Assembly: GCA_930367215.1 (NCBI GenBank)
Contig: OV884059.1
Span: forward strand, 29,317,882 to 29,381,881
Length of the DNA stretch: 64,000 bases
Source: Pollenia angustigena
Lineage: Eukaryota; Arthropoda; Insecta; Diptera; Polleniidae
Direction of reading: 5' to 3'
Each line of letters begins with the position of its first letter. The first letter of the stretch is position 1. The position numbers were made by a program, and so were the translations under genes. The notes beneath the pieces are model-generated. The model had not been told where the DNA came from. It worked only from the letters and a program-made list of their open reading frames with translations, and did not search any database. Below are positions 32,871-44,696 of the stretch, piece by piece.

Positions 32871-33683
32871 GCAAAACAATACTTTATCAACTTTATGGAA
32901 GTTAATATGAGAAAAAATTAATGTTTATGGTTTTGTGTTGAGACGGGCGGTTTGACGATGATCCTTCAGATCTATTTTTTTGAAAGTCCATATTGGATCT
33001 TTTTGAAAGGTTTAAGTCGAATTCAATATTAAGTGGTCACGGAACTACAACAATCCAAAAACAATACAGTTTTTTACATGGCATTGTTAGTGTTAACGGT
33101 TTGAAATGTCAACCATTCCTAACAAAAACGCTAACAAATCAAATCAAAATCAGATGACGTTTCGACACTACTTGTAGTTGAATTCGCCTTGAAAAAGTTT
33201 GAATTATTTTTTCACGTACTTTTTTTTGCTGTTCATTTTGACCAAAATAACGGTTGAAAATTAATGATTTAGAAAAGATTAAATCAGAAATATTTTCAAA
33301 AGCTAACGTAACTAAAAAAAATAATAATATGGCTGGAAAAGTGTGTATAAGTGTATTCGGTTCCACTCTTTATGTTTTTTATTAAAGAAAAAAATTTTTT
33401 TTTTAAAGGGATTAGTTGAATGGCAATAAATTCTTTCGACCAGCACCTTCTCTAACCAACAATCCCAACATTATATTCTATATAAAGACAAATATAATGT
33501 TATTAAAAATCATTGGAATTCTTTTATAAATTGCAAAAACAAAGAATCAATTAAAAAGCCCTAATATAAAAACTTTCGGTTTTACTTACCGTTCCCTTAC
33601 ATTTAGGCTTGCTTAGATATACACTAATATAATTTAAACCTTGGGAGCAGCATTTAGGATCCCCTATGACCATTTCTTATATC
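32871..33683. other. Non-coding spacer
   Basis: AT-rich DNA. A 75-residue minus-strand frame (33139-33366) is Phe/Lys-rich without a recognisable domain. Nothing else supported. Confidence 0.4.
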
Positions 33684-33750
33684 CTGTGTAGCAACATTTT
33701 GACGGTTGTCTTGGCAGCTTATAATTTGTAACAAAACGTTGCTACACACA
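33684..33750. repeat. Short inverted repeat TGTGTAGCAAC
   Basis: TGTGTAGCAACATTTTG at 33685 pairs with CAAAACGTTGCTACACACA at 33732-33750; the central 30 bases contain GGTTGTCTTGGCAGC. Possibly a tiny MITE remnant. Confidence 0.6.
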
Positions 33751-35699
33751 ATCTCCAACTGAAGACTTTTTTTAATTGTATTTTTTTTTTTTTTTATTCT
33801 ACAAGTATGAAAGAATTTGTATGTCTTTTATTTTCTTCTTGCCCTTGTTAACTTCAGTAATTTTATTTATTTTGGGGATACTTTTCCTTTAATTCAGTTA
33901 AGTACTGTTTCTTTCTTGTTCTTAAATTGGCAGGCTTTTTTATGTTGTTCAAACATTTTATATGTATATACAAAAGGCAGACAGACAGACAGACAAATAG
34001 GATAGATGTTGGAAAATATAACATTTTTAAAGCTTAATAATTTTAACAACTCAATAATGTATACACAAAAATATTAATTTATAATTTAATTTTAATTCCG
34101 TTTAAACATTTTGGTGCAGTGAATCGCTCGAACAATGAGAATTAAAAAAAAACAGCCAGCATGTTTAATTAAGGACTTACGGCGAAATAAAATTTAATAA
34201 ACAAGTAAACAATTCCTTTTTTTTTTTTTTTTTTTTTGAACGATTTTAATATAAAAACGAAGAACGTGTGATTTTTCCAATTAATCAACAAGAAATTGCT
34301 AATCTTTTTGAAAACAGAAGAAAAAACGTAATGGAAATTTAAATCTGGTTTTGTATCCGTTTTGCCACATTCTAGAAAATTTCTGAACGACTTTATATTA
34401 GCAAATTGTAATAATAAAAACAGTTGCCAAGTTTTTCTGTGTGTAAGTGTTTTGTTTTGTTCTAAGAACGAAAGAAAAACTCTAAACAACTTGTTGCAAC
34501 ATTTTGAGTGGCAAGGTTTTTAATACCCTATCATTCCATAATAATAACACACGAACACATTCACCTCTAGCAACACCCTTAACATCAACAAAAACACTAT
34601 AACTTTTCTATTTTCCACCAACACATTGAGTTACAAATGAGTTTATAGCCATAGAATTGTGCGATTAAAAGCATAAGAAAAAAACTGCATGAATTTTGCC
34701 AGCAGTAGCAAAAAAAAAAAAAAAAAAACCGAGGAAAACACTTTAATAGAAACCTTGACTAGAGCTGGTACAAAATAAAAAAAAAAAACAAAGTTATTAA
34801 AAGTAGACTACAGCTAAAAAAAACATAAAACAGAAAGAAAACACATTTTAACGAAAGTTTCAACAACAAAGTTTAAACTAAAATGACAGTTCACAGCCAG
34901 GGAGAAAACAACAGGCTGTTAGGCTTCGGGAATGCACAATACTACCACAATACATACCTAAATTTTAAACACCTATGTATGTGTGTATATGTAATTGCAG
35001 CTGCGTTTGAGTATGTTTGTGAGTATATGCGAAGGTCCTGGGAAAAAGCTGAAATGAACATTTTACATTTCTGTAAGTTTTTTTTTTTTTTTGAAATTTC
35101 CCTCGACTTCTCTTATTGAAAGTACAAAATATCGGTTATTTGTTGCAACAGACAACAACATTGTTGCTCTTTTTTTCCCCCACATACTCTGTATATATTT
35201 TCACATACATTTGCTATTTATACAGACGCTGGTATGCGTAAGCCTTAAACACACTCCTGCATAAAAATGCTTCAATTCTCAATGGCAGCTCGTAGGTGTA
35301 TTTGTTGCTTTTTTTATGATGACTTTATTTCGAAATTAACGTTTTGTGAAACCATAAATGAATGGGTTGACTATCAAAGTGAAAATAAAAATTGCCAGCA
35401 GCTGCTGTTAAAGATTAAAACAAGGATTTGCTTTTAAGGTATTGGTGTATGTTTTTACAAACACACACACACATACACACTCACACACATGCACACGCAT
35501 TGAATATAGATAAACAATATAACTGTATAAGATAATAGTGCAAAAAGAGAAAAAAAAACAGCAACTAACACTAACAATTCACATTTGGCGGTATAAACCA
35601 AACCAATTCATGGTAGATGAAACGTTTCATTAATTTTTTTAAAAAACATACGAAATTTATTTTGCACAAAATTTATGCAAAAAGGTGAATAATTAAAAA
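33751..35699. other. Low-complexity spacer
   Basis: Poly-T (33780-33796), (GACA)n at 33977-33994, poly-T (34217-34237), poly-A (34711-34728, 34779-34789), and a CA tract (35459-35490). The short open frames are low complexity. No gene supported. Confidence 0.45.
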
Positions 35700-35965
35700 A
35701 ACACAGAACGGCAAAGAATTCTGATGATGGGAATGTGGTTGTTCTCGAAACCGACCCGAGTTTGAACTCCGTGTTCCGTGTTCAGTCAAGAACAAAATTA
35801 TCAGAAATAATTTTAATTAATTTTCTTTTGTAAATTGCTTCCTTCACTAAAAATAATTGAACGAAAATTAAATTTGTTTAACTAAAGCCTAATTACAATA
35901 TCAAAAACTTGAATTAAAAACCAACAGTTCAATGAAAAATCACAATTGTTAAAAATAAATGTTTT
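35700..35965 (+). repeat. Diverged copy of the 561-bp SINE-like repeat
   Basis: AATGTGGTTGTTCTCGAAAC (35731-35750) aligns with the A-box region of the inverted array units (CGAGTGGTTGCGATCGAAAC). CCGAGTTTGAACTCCGTG aligns with their B-box region, and AGTCAAGAAC with GTCAAGAATG. The tail matches block by block: CCTTCACTAAAAATAATTGA, AAAATTAAATTTG, AAAGCCTAATTA, GAATTAAAAACCA and ACAATTGTTAAAA. This shows the array unit belongs to a dispersed family with a tRNA-like head. Confidence 0.75.
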
Positions 35966-36319
35966 TTGAAGGACTTGCACAATGGAGAAAATAAATATCA
36001 GTCGTAAAGAAGCTTGGCACAATTTCATACATTTTAAAGGAGAGGAAAATCTTGCTAAAATCATAGGTTATCAATATCTATATAAAAATCGGCAAATGCA
36101 AAACAGTTAAGAACAGTTTCCTCCCATTTGAACAAAAAATACACCGTTTGAAAAGATTTTACTAACAGAAGTGCCCAATATAAATTTTTATTATAATCTG
36201 GGGGGTAAAAAAGGGTAAAAACGGGTAAATTCGGCAACCTTGAAACTCCAAAACTAAAAGAGATACGAAAAAATTTAATACTTATCGTTGTTCATTAAAA
36301 AAATAAGCGTGTGGTACTA

Positions 36320-36803
36320 TCGGTTGATTTTTTAGCTATTATCTTTTTGGCAACACTGGTTTAAACAGCTGACGCACGTTTCGTGTTTTGTTTTACTGTC
36401 AAACATCTTCAGTTTGGTCTATAATTTAACCATGAATCTTCTTACAAACCAACAACGCTTGCAAAGTATTGAATTTTGTTATCAAAATGCGTGCTCTGTT
36501 AAGAAAGTTCATCGCGCGCTTCTTGTGTTCAGCGACGAAGCTCATTTTTGGCACAATGGGTACGTTAATAAGCAGAATTGTCGATTTTGGAGTGAACATC
36601 AGCAAGAAGCATTGCAAGACCTACCAATGCATCCAGAAAAAATCACAGTTTGGTGCGGTTTATGGGCTGGTGGCATCATTGGACCGTACTTCTTCAAAGA
36701 TGATGCGAATCGTAACGTAACGGTGAGCGCTACCGTGAGATGATATCCAACTTTTTTTTTTTTGCCCAAAATGCAAGAGCTTGACTTGCATGACATGTGG
36801 TTT
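36320..36803 (+). mobile_element. DD41D mariner-like element, family B, 3'-truncated and internally deleted
   Basis: The left end TCGGTTGATTTTTTAGCTAT follows TA (36318-36319). The element stops abruptly after the ACATGTGGTTT of the second catalytic block at about 36803, and no right TIR exists. It has the same internal deletion (VKKVHRAL joined to VFSDEAHF) as the fragment at 1-280. Confidence 0.87.
36432..36803 (+). pseudogene. Family B transposase fragment
   Basis: From MNLLTNQQRLQSIEF (helix-turn-helix start) it passes straight to SDEAHFWHNGYVNKQNCRF and GLWAGGIIGPYFFKDD. A short deletion at about 36722 (VTV then SATV instead of VTVNGERYREM) shifts the frame; the downstream MQELDLHDMWF is readable in another frame. 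The second and third catalytic aspartates are absent. Confidence 0.85.
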
Positions 36804-38690
36804 GATTTTGAACTACGAAACATAAAATTATAGGTGCAGGGCCCTATGCAATGTTCTGAGCGGATAAAAACTTATAAGAGGGCTTTTTGGTTCTTCTTCT
36901 AAAACTGGTACTTTTTAAATTTCCGTGAGTTAAATGTGAAAATTCTTCCAAGGGGTGAAAATCGTACTTATTTTCTTTTTCTTTTTTTTTTAACATTTTT
37001 GTTCATTTAACGTTTAAGCGTTTACTAACCCCTTGCCTATTTTAGTTATTTATTCTTCAAAAGATTTTTTCCATCCATTGACATATACATACATACATTG
37101 TTAATTGGAAGTTAAAGTAATAGTTAGTTTTAACATAACACTTAAGGTGCAGGGTAAGTTAATGAGAACCCATAAAATAGAAAATGTTGGCACTTTTCTG
37201 TTTAAACCTCGAAACATAAACTTTAGCATATACATAAATCCACGAAAGAAAGAGAGATGCTAACGAAGTAGCGGGTTAAACGCTTGTTTATAACAATATT
37301 TTATGAGAACCTATAAGATGAAAAAAGTTGGTACTATTTTGTTCTTCAAAGTGTACTTTTTTTAATTTTTGTTAATATTGGACCTAAAAAAAAATAAAAC
37401 TAAAAATGCAAGGGCCTGAGTAAATGAAAATTATTAAGAGGGATCTTTTTGGTACTTTTTTATTTTTCAAATGATACTTTCTTTAATTTCCGTTAGTATT
37501 AGACCTAGAAACATGAAATTAAACATGCAAGGTCCTAATTGAATAAAAATCTCTATGGGAGAGCTTTTGGGTACTTTTACGTTCTACAACTGGTACTTTT
37601 TTTTATTTACGTTAAAATTGGGCCTAGAATCATAAAATAAAACATGAATTGTCCGGAATAGATGAGAATCTAATGGACGAAACCCCTGGTACTTTTTTTG
37701 CTCTTCAGATGGTACTTTTTGAATTTCCGTTGGTATCGGACCTATAAACATAAAATAGAACATGCAATGTCTTGAGTGGGCGAAAATCTATAAAAGAGAA
37801 CCTTTTGGTACTTTTTGTTTTTCTAAAGGTACTTTTTGCATATTTGTTAGTATTAGACCTACAAACATAAAACTAAACATGCAAGGTTTTGAGTGAACAA
37901 GAATCTGTAAGAGAGATATTATTTGGTACGTTTTCGTTCTTCAAATTGTCCTTTTTGTATTTCTGTTAGTACTGGACTTGGAAGAATAAAATTAAGCATG
38001 CAAGGTCCTGAGTAAATGACAATCTGTAAGGGGATTTTGTTCTTTAAATTGTACTTTTTGAATTTCTGTAAGTATCTGACCTAGAAACATACAATTAACC
38101 CTGCAAGGTCCCTATTGAATAAAAATCTCTAAGAGAGAGCTTTTTGGTACTTTTTCGTTCTACAATTGGTGCTTTTTTAATTTTCGTTAATATTGGATCT
38201 GGAAACATAAAATTAAACATGAAATGTGCTGAATGGGTGAGAATCTATATGAATGAAACGTTTGGTACTTTTTTGTTCTTCAAAATGTACGTTTTAAATT
38301 TCGATTACTGTTAGACATAGAATCATAAAGTTAATCAACTGTGGGCCTGAGTGAATTAGAATTTGTAAGAGGGATATTTTTGGTACTTTTTGTTCTTCAA
38401 ATGGTACTTTTTGAATTTCCGTTAGTATCGGACCTAGAAACATAAAATTAAGCATGCAAGGTCCTAAGTGAATTAGAATCTGTAAAAGAAATTTTCTTTA
38501 CCTGGTACTTCTTGAATATTTATTATTACTGAATATCGAAAAATAAAATTTATCATGCGGAGTCCAGAGTAATTGAGAAACTTTAAGAGAAGACTTTGCG
38601 GTACTTTTTTGGATTTTCAATAAGTACTTTCTGATTTTTTATATTATTGAACTTGCAAAACTAAATTAAACATTCACGGACTTGAGTGGA

Positions 38691-39956
38691 AGATATCACA
38701 TACATCGAAGGTTGGTCTCAAGAAATAAAATAAATGCTCGAAACATGCAAATTCATATATACATAATTATTCGTTAATATAATGAAAATAATACCTAATA
38801 AAAATAAAATATTCATTATATTAACGAATAATTTGTTGAGTCAACGAAAATATTTTAATAAACGTAATTCTTTTGCTTAACGTACATTTTCATTGGATTT
38901 TTGGTTCAGTGTAGTTTTTTTCTAAATCTGTAAATGCAGTTTAGTTTTACTGTCAACTCTTTTTTTGACATGCAAGACATGAACTAAAAAATACCATTTT
39001 TAAGAAAAATAAAAAATTTTACAAAACTTTTTGCAAATTCTCTTATTTTTTACAATTTTAATGCCGCCTTAATACCTGTTGTCTTTCTTAATTCTTTTCT
39101 CTTCTCATTCAATATGTTTAATTTCTTTGTTGTTTGTGTAATTTCTGTTGCCTTCTTAATCTTCTTTAAAAGCTAAATGACCAAAAATCAGGCAAAACTA
39201 TTAATTCCAAACAATTAAGGCAGATTTAATTTTTGGCAAAACACTGGAAATGCCAGGAACAAAATCAGAACATTAAAATAAATGCAAAATGAACGAACGA
39301 ACGAGCGATTAAATAAAACAATGTCTGGTTTTGTCATACGCAAATGAATGGGTTGACAATTCGTTAATGGTTAAATGCTGAACAAAAATAATGTCTGTCA
39401 GACTGCTTCACCTAACGACTGACCCAATCTGAAAGAATTTTTCCACATTTAAATTAACGACCAGCGTGGTGGTTGACATGCGACCCTCCTCTCTTCCTTT
39501 TTTTTTTTTTTTTGAAAAATGGTAGCGTATACAAAAATACTCTTTCTTGCTCTGTCATGTACCCTGAACTGTTGTACAAGTAATGGAAATTTTATGCAAA
39601 AATGCCAAAAATTTTATTTAAATTTAAAGAAACAAACTTTCGGGCTGTTTGTATTTATTTTTCGGAAGAATGAAATATAAAAATGTTTAAGAGCAAATTT
39701 ACTAGAAATGACTGTTTAAACAGCATCAAAATACAAATTGGAAGCCAACACATAAACAAATAGAGAACAACAGCAACAATAACTACATCAGCTATAATAA
39801 CAAAATCAAAATGAATGACAAAAGTGTCTTTGTTCTGATTTAATTGTGCAGAAATGAAATTCTACAATATCATCTTCATTTTGTTCTTAACACAAAAATA
39901 CAAACAAAGTAATTTATACTTTACACATACACATACATACATGTTTCACATACTTA
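38691..39956. other. Non-coding spacer with one short hairpin
   Basis: 38766-38787 (ATTATTCGTTAATATAATGA) pairs with 38812-38832 (TCATTATATTAACGAATAAT), loop about 24 nt. The rest is AT-rich with poly-T at 39499-39514. No gene recognised. Confidence 0.5.
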
Positions 39957-40386
39957 CCCAGCGGGAAAAAGTAGGAGTACGGATGCCTTCTAGAAGACCT
40001 CTGTACTTCTTTTTTTTTGATAAACCAGGCCTGCTCGCTCCATTCCGTACTCATATCTTTTTTACACACGTTGTCATTGCGGAGTTGACCTTCCGCTCTC
40101 GCTTCTTGGACAGGTACATAAGAATGGTATCGGGATCAAAAGAAATTACTATTTTGCTTTTGCTTGTGCAAAAAAAAAACAATACAAAAAATGTTTCTCC
40201 TTCTCCACTCCGTTCTCAAAGAAGCGAGTGTGGAAGGTGTATCTTATATTTTATGCCAAAGAGCTGAGGCCTTCTATAATGCATTCTTTAGCTGTTAGAT
40301 AAGAATAGCAATTGAACCAAAAAAATGTTTAAGCAGACCTTTAAGAAGGCCTGAAGTAAGAAGGCCTTCTGAGTTTTCCCGCTGGG
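39957..40386. mobile_element. TA-flanked MITE with CCCAGCGGGAAAA ends
   Basis: The left end CCCAGCGGGAAAAAGTAGGA and the right, reverse strand, CCCAGCGGGAAAACTCAGAA are TIRs. TA at 39955-39956 and 40387-40388. Just inside, GATGCCTTCTAGAAGACC and AAGGCCTGAAGTAAGAAGGC are partly inverse. A 137-residue open frame (39854-40267) crosses the left end and has no domain. The CCC(A/T)GC start plus TA resembles the elements at 27616 and 55409. Confidence 0.8.
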
Positions 40387-40404
40387 TATTAATATGTATA
40401 CAAT

Positions 40405-41222
40405 CCCTCTAGCTAAAATTGTTACTAGAAATGTTTTGGACTAGTTTTTTACTAGTTGTTAGGCATTGCAAAATGAGAAAGATGATACAATTTCAACTGC
40501 AGAGCTTTATACGTGATGCCGTTTGTTCTTGAAACAATAACAGCAACACTACAATAGTGAAAATAAAAATGATTTACTACTTGGCCTATAATGGCCTCTG
40601 GGTGAGGGTGTGAGTTTGACTTCATACCAGCCTTTCAATCTAACCTAACTAACTACTTGTTCATAGTGGGAACAACAACAACAACTCTATATAAGTATGC
40701 ACATAAAACACAATTTACTTGTCTGTTGTAGAAACAACAACAACAATACAAGAGAAAAACATTCCCTTTTTTTGGTTTAAGAGTTGACAAATTATTTTCA
40801 TGTTTAAAAAATAAATATAATTAAGGACAATTCCCGTATTCTCTTTGTTAAAATTATTTAGTTAAATACATAAAATTTACGATGTCGAATTCATAATCGG
40901 GACATTCTGCTAGTTTCTTTAATTTCGGTAAACAACGGGGAATTCAACAAAAGTGAAACATGGTATAACAGGAAAATAAATTATAATATTCTCTATCTCT
41001 CTCTCTCTCTTTCTGGTTCCAAGAATTATTTTAAAATAAAAACATAAACGAAAAACAATAATTAAGTATGAAAAAAATATTGTGGAGGGGAATTGTCAAA
41101 TTTAGTTTTGCTGTTATTAGTTCTTATACTGTGAATAAAGCAACTAGTTTGAAACTATTTTAAAACTGCATAAAAATGAAGTGAATAAGTAGTTGGGCTC
41201 CTATGGAAACCCAACGTTAAAT
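40405..41222 (+). mobile_element. Partial CCCTGCAG-family element (partner of 55409-57249)
   Basis: CCCTCTAGCTAAAATTGTTA (40405) aligns with the reverse of the right end at 57230-57249. Collinear reverse matches continue: TTTTGGACTAGTTTTTTACT, AACAACAACAATACAAGAG, TGTGAATAAAGCAACTAGTT and GTTGGGCTCCTATGGAAACC. The right end is replaced by sequence leading into the mariner at 41263. A (CT)n run lies at 40993-41012. Confidence 0.7.
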
Positions 41223-41262
41223 CGGATAGTTTAATATATGAAAAAATTAATGAAAAGTGCAA

Positions 41263-42130
41263 TCGGGGATTTTTTAAGAGCTATAGGAAAGTTAAAAAAA
41301 ACACATAAAATTCAGAAAAATGCATGAAATCTTTATTTGAATCGATAGTACGGTCCATATAGATTAATGTTTGAAGATTATTTCATGCAAATGTTGACCG
41401 TGACTGCGCCTCAAATGGTCCATCCGCTAAGTCCAATTTTGGCATACTCTTTCCAACATTTCGGCCGGTATCTCATGCACAAATGCTTCAATGTTGTCTT
41501 CCAATGCGTCAATTGTAGCGGGCATGTGTGTATAGACATGAGCTTTAACACAGCCCCACAAAAAATAGTCTAAAGGCGTTAAATCGCACGATCTCGGCGG
41601 ACAATTGATCAGTTCCGAACGTGAAATAAAATGTTCACCGATCTCGCCTCTCAATAAGTCCATTATTAGGCGTGCTGTGTGGCATGTGGCACCGTCTTGT
41701 TGAAACCACATGTCATGCAAGTCAAGCTCTTGCATTTTGGGCAAAACAAAGTTGGATATCATCTCACGGTAGCGCTCACCATTTACAGTTACGTTACGAT
41801 TCGCATCATCTTTGAAGAAGTACGGTCCAATGATGCCACCAGCCCATAAACCGCACCAAACTTTGACTTTTTCTGGATGCATTGGTAGCTCTTGCAATGC
41901 TTCTGGCTGTACTTCACTCCAAAATCTACAATTCTGCTTATTAACGTACCCATTGAGCCAGAAATGAGCTTCGTCGCTGAACACAAGAAGCGTTGTTCGT
42001 TTGTAAGACGATTCATGGTTAAATTATAGACCAAACTGAAGATGTTTGACAGTAAAACAAAACACGAAACGTGCGTCAGCTGTTTAAAGCAGTGTTGCCA
42101 AAAAAAGATAATAGCTAAAAAATCACCCGA
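41263..42130 (-). mobile_element. DD41D mariner-like element, family B, internally deleted
   Basis: Both ends are present: the right end (reverse strand) TCGGGTGATTTTTTAGCTAT beside TA (42131-42132), and the left end TCGGGGATTTTTTAAGAGCT, where the flanking TA is now AA. The length is 868 bp. Compared with the fragments at 1 and 36320 it has lost a further stretch between two CGCTT words, consistent with a second deletion at a short direct repeat. Confidence 0.9.
41364..42016 (-). pseudogene. Family B transposase, catalytic domain nearly complete
   Basis: N-terminus MNRLTNEQR joined out of frame to the catalytic part. The open frame 41427-41984 covers SDEAHFWLNGYVNKQ, GLWAGGIIGPYFF, DMWFQQDGATCHTA and RSCDLTPLDYFLWG. 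Within it the three catalytic Asp residues are at 4, 97 and 139, giving 92 and 41 residues between them. A TAG (41427-41429) stops it before the natural C-terminus (RMDHLRRSHGQHLHEIIF, ending at 41364). The N-terminal DNA-binding half is deleted, so it cannot encode a complete transposase. Confidence 0.9.
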
Positions 42131-42132
42131 TA

Positions 42133-43442
42133 GTTAAAAGTAAAAACTATACAGTAAATTTCTAGCTAAATACTAGTTACTTTGTCTTCAGGATTCCTTC
42201 CCTTTTTTTATTCATAAAAATGTGAAAATTACTGCATACTTTTGTGCTTTCATTATGTTCTGTCATAATATTTTATTCTACGCAAACACACTTCCATACT
42301 CTTGCTGTCATTATTTTAGCTCCCTTTTAAATATTGTTGGTCTTAAGGTTTTATGGTTTTTGTTTTGTTTTTGCTTTCAAAATGTATTTGTTTTTGTAGT
42401 TGTGTTTGCAAACATATTTATGCAAGTTAAGGATAAATATTACAATTTATTTGATCTGAAGACAAGTAATAGACTTTTGCTGTGATTTTCTTTTGTTTTC
42501 ACAATTTTCTTGTCATATTTTTTTTACTGTCCTTTCAACCATACGTCCGTCTTCCTGTCAATTGAGGGTAATACAAACGTCAATAATAATAAAAATAAAA
42601 TAAAAAACAAAATGACAATGAATATTAAAAAAAAACAGAAAGGAAAGTTTTGCAACTATATCTTTTTTCAATTCGTACTGGCTCCAATACACTTTGAAGT
42701 TTTTGCTAAATGGCGGTGATAATAATGATGTTGTTGTTGTTGTTGACAATGATGAATGATAAATGACACTGATTTTAAATAAAATAACGTTGATATTAAG
42801 CCGGGTTAAAGGTTGATGGCTGCTGATTTATCTAGTTACAGCAGCTGAAGTTTTAAATTAATATATTTTTAAATCTGGCTGCTTTTTGAGAGAAAATGTT
42901 ATTTGTTAAATGATTTACTTCTATTCGCATGCCTTAAAAAGTGTAGACTAAATTTTAATTAATTAAAAATATGTTTAAACTTTTTTGTTTTAGACAAAAA
43001 GGTTAAGTTTTGTTGCTTTTTTTAATTTAATTTATTTAATGACTAAGTTTTTTTTGGGATGTTTAACTCGAGAAAAGTTAAATTTTGTAATTTTATTTTA
43101 TAATAAACGGAATTAGAATTAAGATAAATAATTTTAGCAAATTCTTTGAAATATTTAAGGTTTTTTATAATTTTTTTTTTAAGTAAAGGGAACCTTTAAC
43201 TTCTGAGGTGAAATATTTTAACCTTGTCACTGACGTGTTGGTAAATTTGACACGTTTTAAGTTTAAAAGATACTTTTGATAAACAAAACTTTTTTTTGTG
43301 TTTTAAAAATAAGCAAAGATATTTTTAACTTAAAAAAAATATTGAAAAAAATAACGAAAAAATAAAAAAAAAAATAAGTCTAAAGTCTATCAAACATAAA
43401 ATTTTTAATTAAAAAAAAGTGGACAAAAAACATAATAAACAA
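42133..43442. other. Non-coding spacer
   Basis: AT-rich DNA with GTTGTTGTTGTT at 42729-42745 and AATAAAATAAAA runs. Short frames at 42222-42749 are hydrophobic low complexity without homology that I can recognise. Confidence 0.4.
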
Positions 43443-43997
43443 ATGTATTCAGGTTTACAAGACAAAGTCTTGACAGAAAGAATACGAACGCTGGATGAAG
43501 AAAATTTAATATTTTTTAAAAATATGCATTTTTCAAAACAGCTTCAATTCTTCATAAGCTCTCCAAAAATTGACGCCTTGCTTGAATTTAATTAATATAT
43601 TTTGAGATACCTGTGCCAATATCCTATATACGCTCCTCTCATTGATTTAAGTTTATTGAAGCAATTGGATGACTACAAATGCTTTAACGAATCAATCTCA
43701 CGCGCCACGTTGAAAACTTTTCTGCGGCATCAGTGGTACCTATCCGGAAAGTTGGCTGCCTTAGCGTTTTTTGATGAACGTATCGACACCAAAACTTTGC
43801 GTTTAATGGTCCAAAATCTACACGCACCAAGTAACGGCAAAGAATTAGTAAAAGCAGCATTAACCGAAAACATGCTTAATAACAAACAAATTCAAGATAT
43901 AATGGCTAATAATCACATTAATCTAACAACCTCTGAAACAGACTTTCAGAATTTGTTGCAGGGCATAGAGATTCATCGTAAAAGCTCTAATAACTAA
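43443..43997 (+). pseudogene. Coding island of unknown family, one in-frame stop
   Basis: A single frame runs from ATG 43443 (MYSGLQDKVLTERIRTLDEE) to TAA 43997, broken only by a TAA at 43593-43595. The second part, about 134 codons, includes FLRHQWYLSGKLAALAFFDE, then DTKTLRLMVQNL, and ends IHRKSSNN. It is lysine- and glutamine-rich and predicted mostly helical, with no signal peptide or membrane segment. The RH-x-WYLS-x-x-L-x-x-LAFFD pattern reminds me of uncharacterised proteins found in many copies in arthropod and cnidarian genomes, probably TE-linked, but I cannot name the family. It could also be an old exon or a decayed gene copy. No TIRs were found around it. Confidence 0.5.
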
Positions 43998-44696
43998 TTG
44001 AAAGCTAAAAAAATAGTTTTTTAATTTTTTTTTTGGGTAGGAGAAGTAAGCTGCCTACAGTTTTTTGAGCTCATTGCTGAAGTTTGCGCAACAGAACATA
44101 AAACCACCCATCAATAATATTTTGAAAGAATACCTTAGATCTAAATATCTAACATTAAAACAAATCCGATGCATAACTGGCAAACATATTACATTATTTT
44201 TAATTTTACAAAATGGGTACAAAATTTAAAAAGGGTTTAACTTTGGAACGGTAAGAGCAAATTTAATTTTTTTTAAATGACTCAGAATTCATCCACCTTT
44301 TAAACTGAATCATTAGTTTTTTTAACTTCAATATAAATTTTAAAAGTTACAAAGCATTATTTTTAAAATTAATGCTAAATTTACAAAAAAATGTCATTAA
44401 GGGGACCCAAATGAGCAAAAAAATAACCGAAACTTATAATATCTGCACAGAGAAGTAAAGTTTGATTAGTTGTCTGTAAAAAAATTGGCTAAGTAACAAA
44501 GAAAATCTTGCTTATGTGCCGAGTAATGAGCAAAATTGAAAAAAAGTCGAGAAAACCAGGTTTTTTTAGGTTAAATTCGATTATAGTGACCTCTAAACCT
44601 CTTCCGAAAAATCTGAAAAAATCACAAAAATACTTTACACTTATTATTAAGCTTATAGCTTTCAAAAAATTCTGGGGTACCTTTAAAAATCTAAAC
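43998..44696. other. Non-coding spacer
   Basis: AT-rich; two overlapping short frames on opposite strands (44489-44702) have no domain. Nothing supported. Confidence 0.4.

Larger units (their letters stand above)
36190..38690 (-). repeat. Dispersed repeat with ~118-bp units, reverse copy
   Basis: 36190-36310 matches, in reverse, 10900-11010 (AGGTTACCGA / TCGGCAACCT and CTTATCGTTGTTCATT). From 36820 to 38690 about 13 degenerate units carry CCTAGAAACATAAAATTAA (37208, 37502, 37622, 37741, 37858, 38089, 38207, 38318, 38430 and others; spacing about 112-120), then GGTACTTTTTnGTTCTTCAA. An inverted head motif GCTAACGAAGTAGCGGGT is at 37259-37276. A DD41D mariner fragment (36320-36803) interrupts it. 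Confidence 0.75.

Noticed and set aside
39854..40267. 137-residue open frame
   Set aside because: Crosses the left end of a TA-flanked MITE, so its two halves have different origins; no domain.
42222..42485. Possible small membrane protein
   Set aside because: Phe/Val/Cys-rich string from T-rich DNA; such frames are expected by chance here and nothing supports expression.
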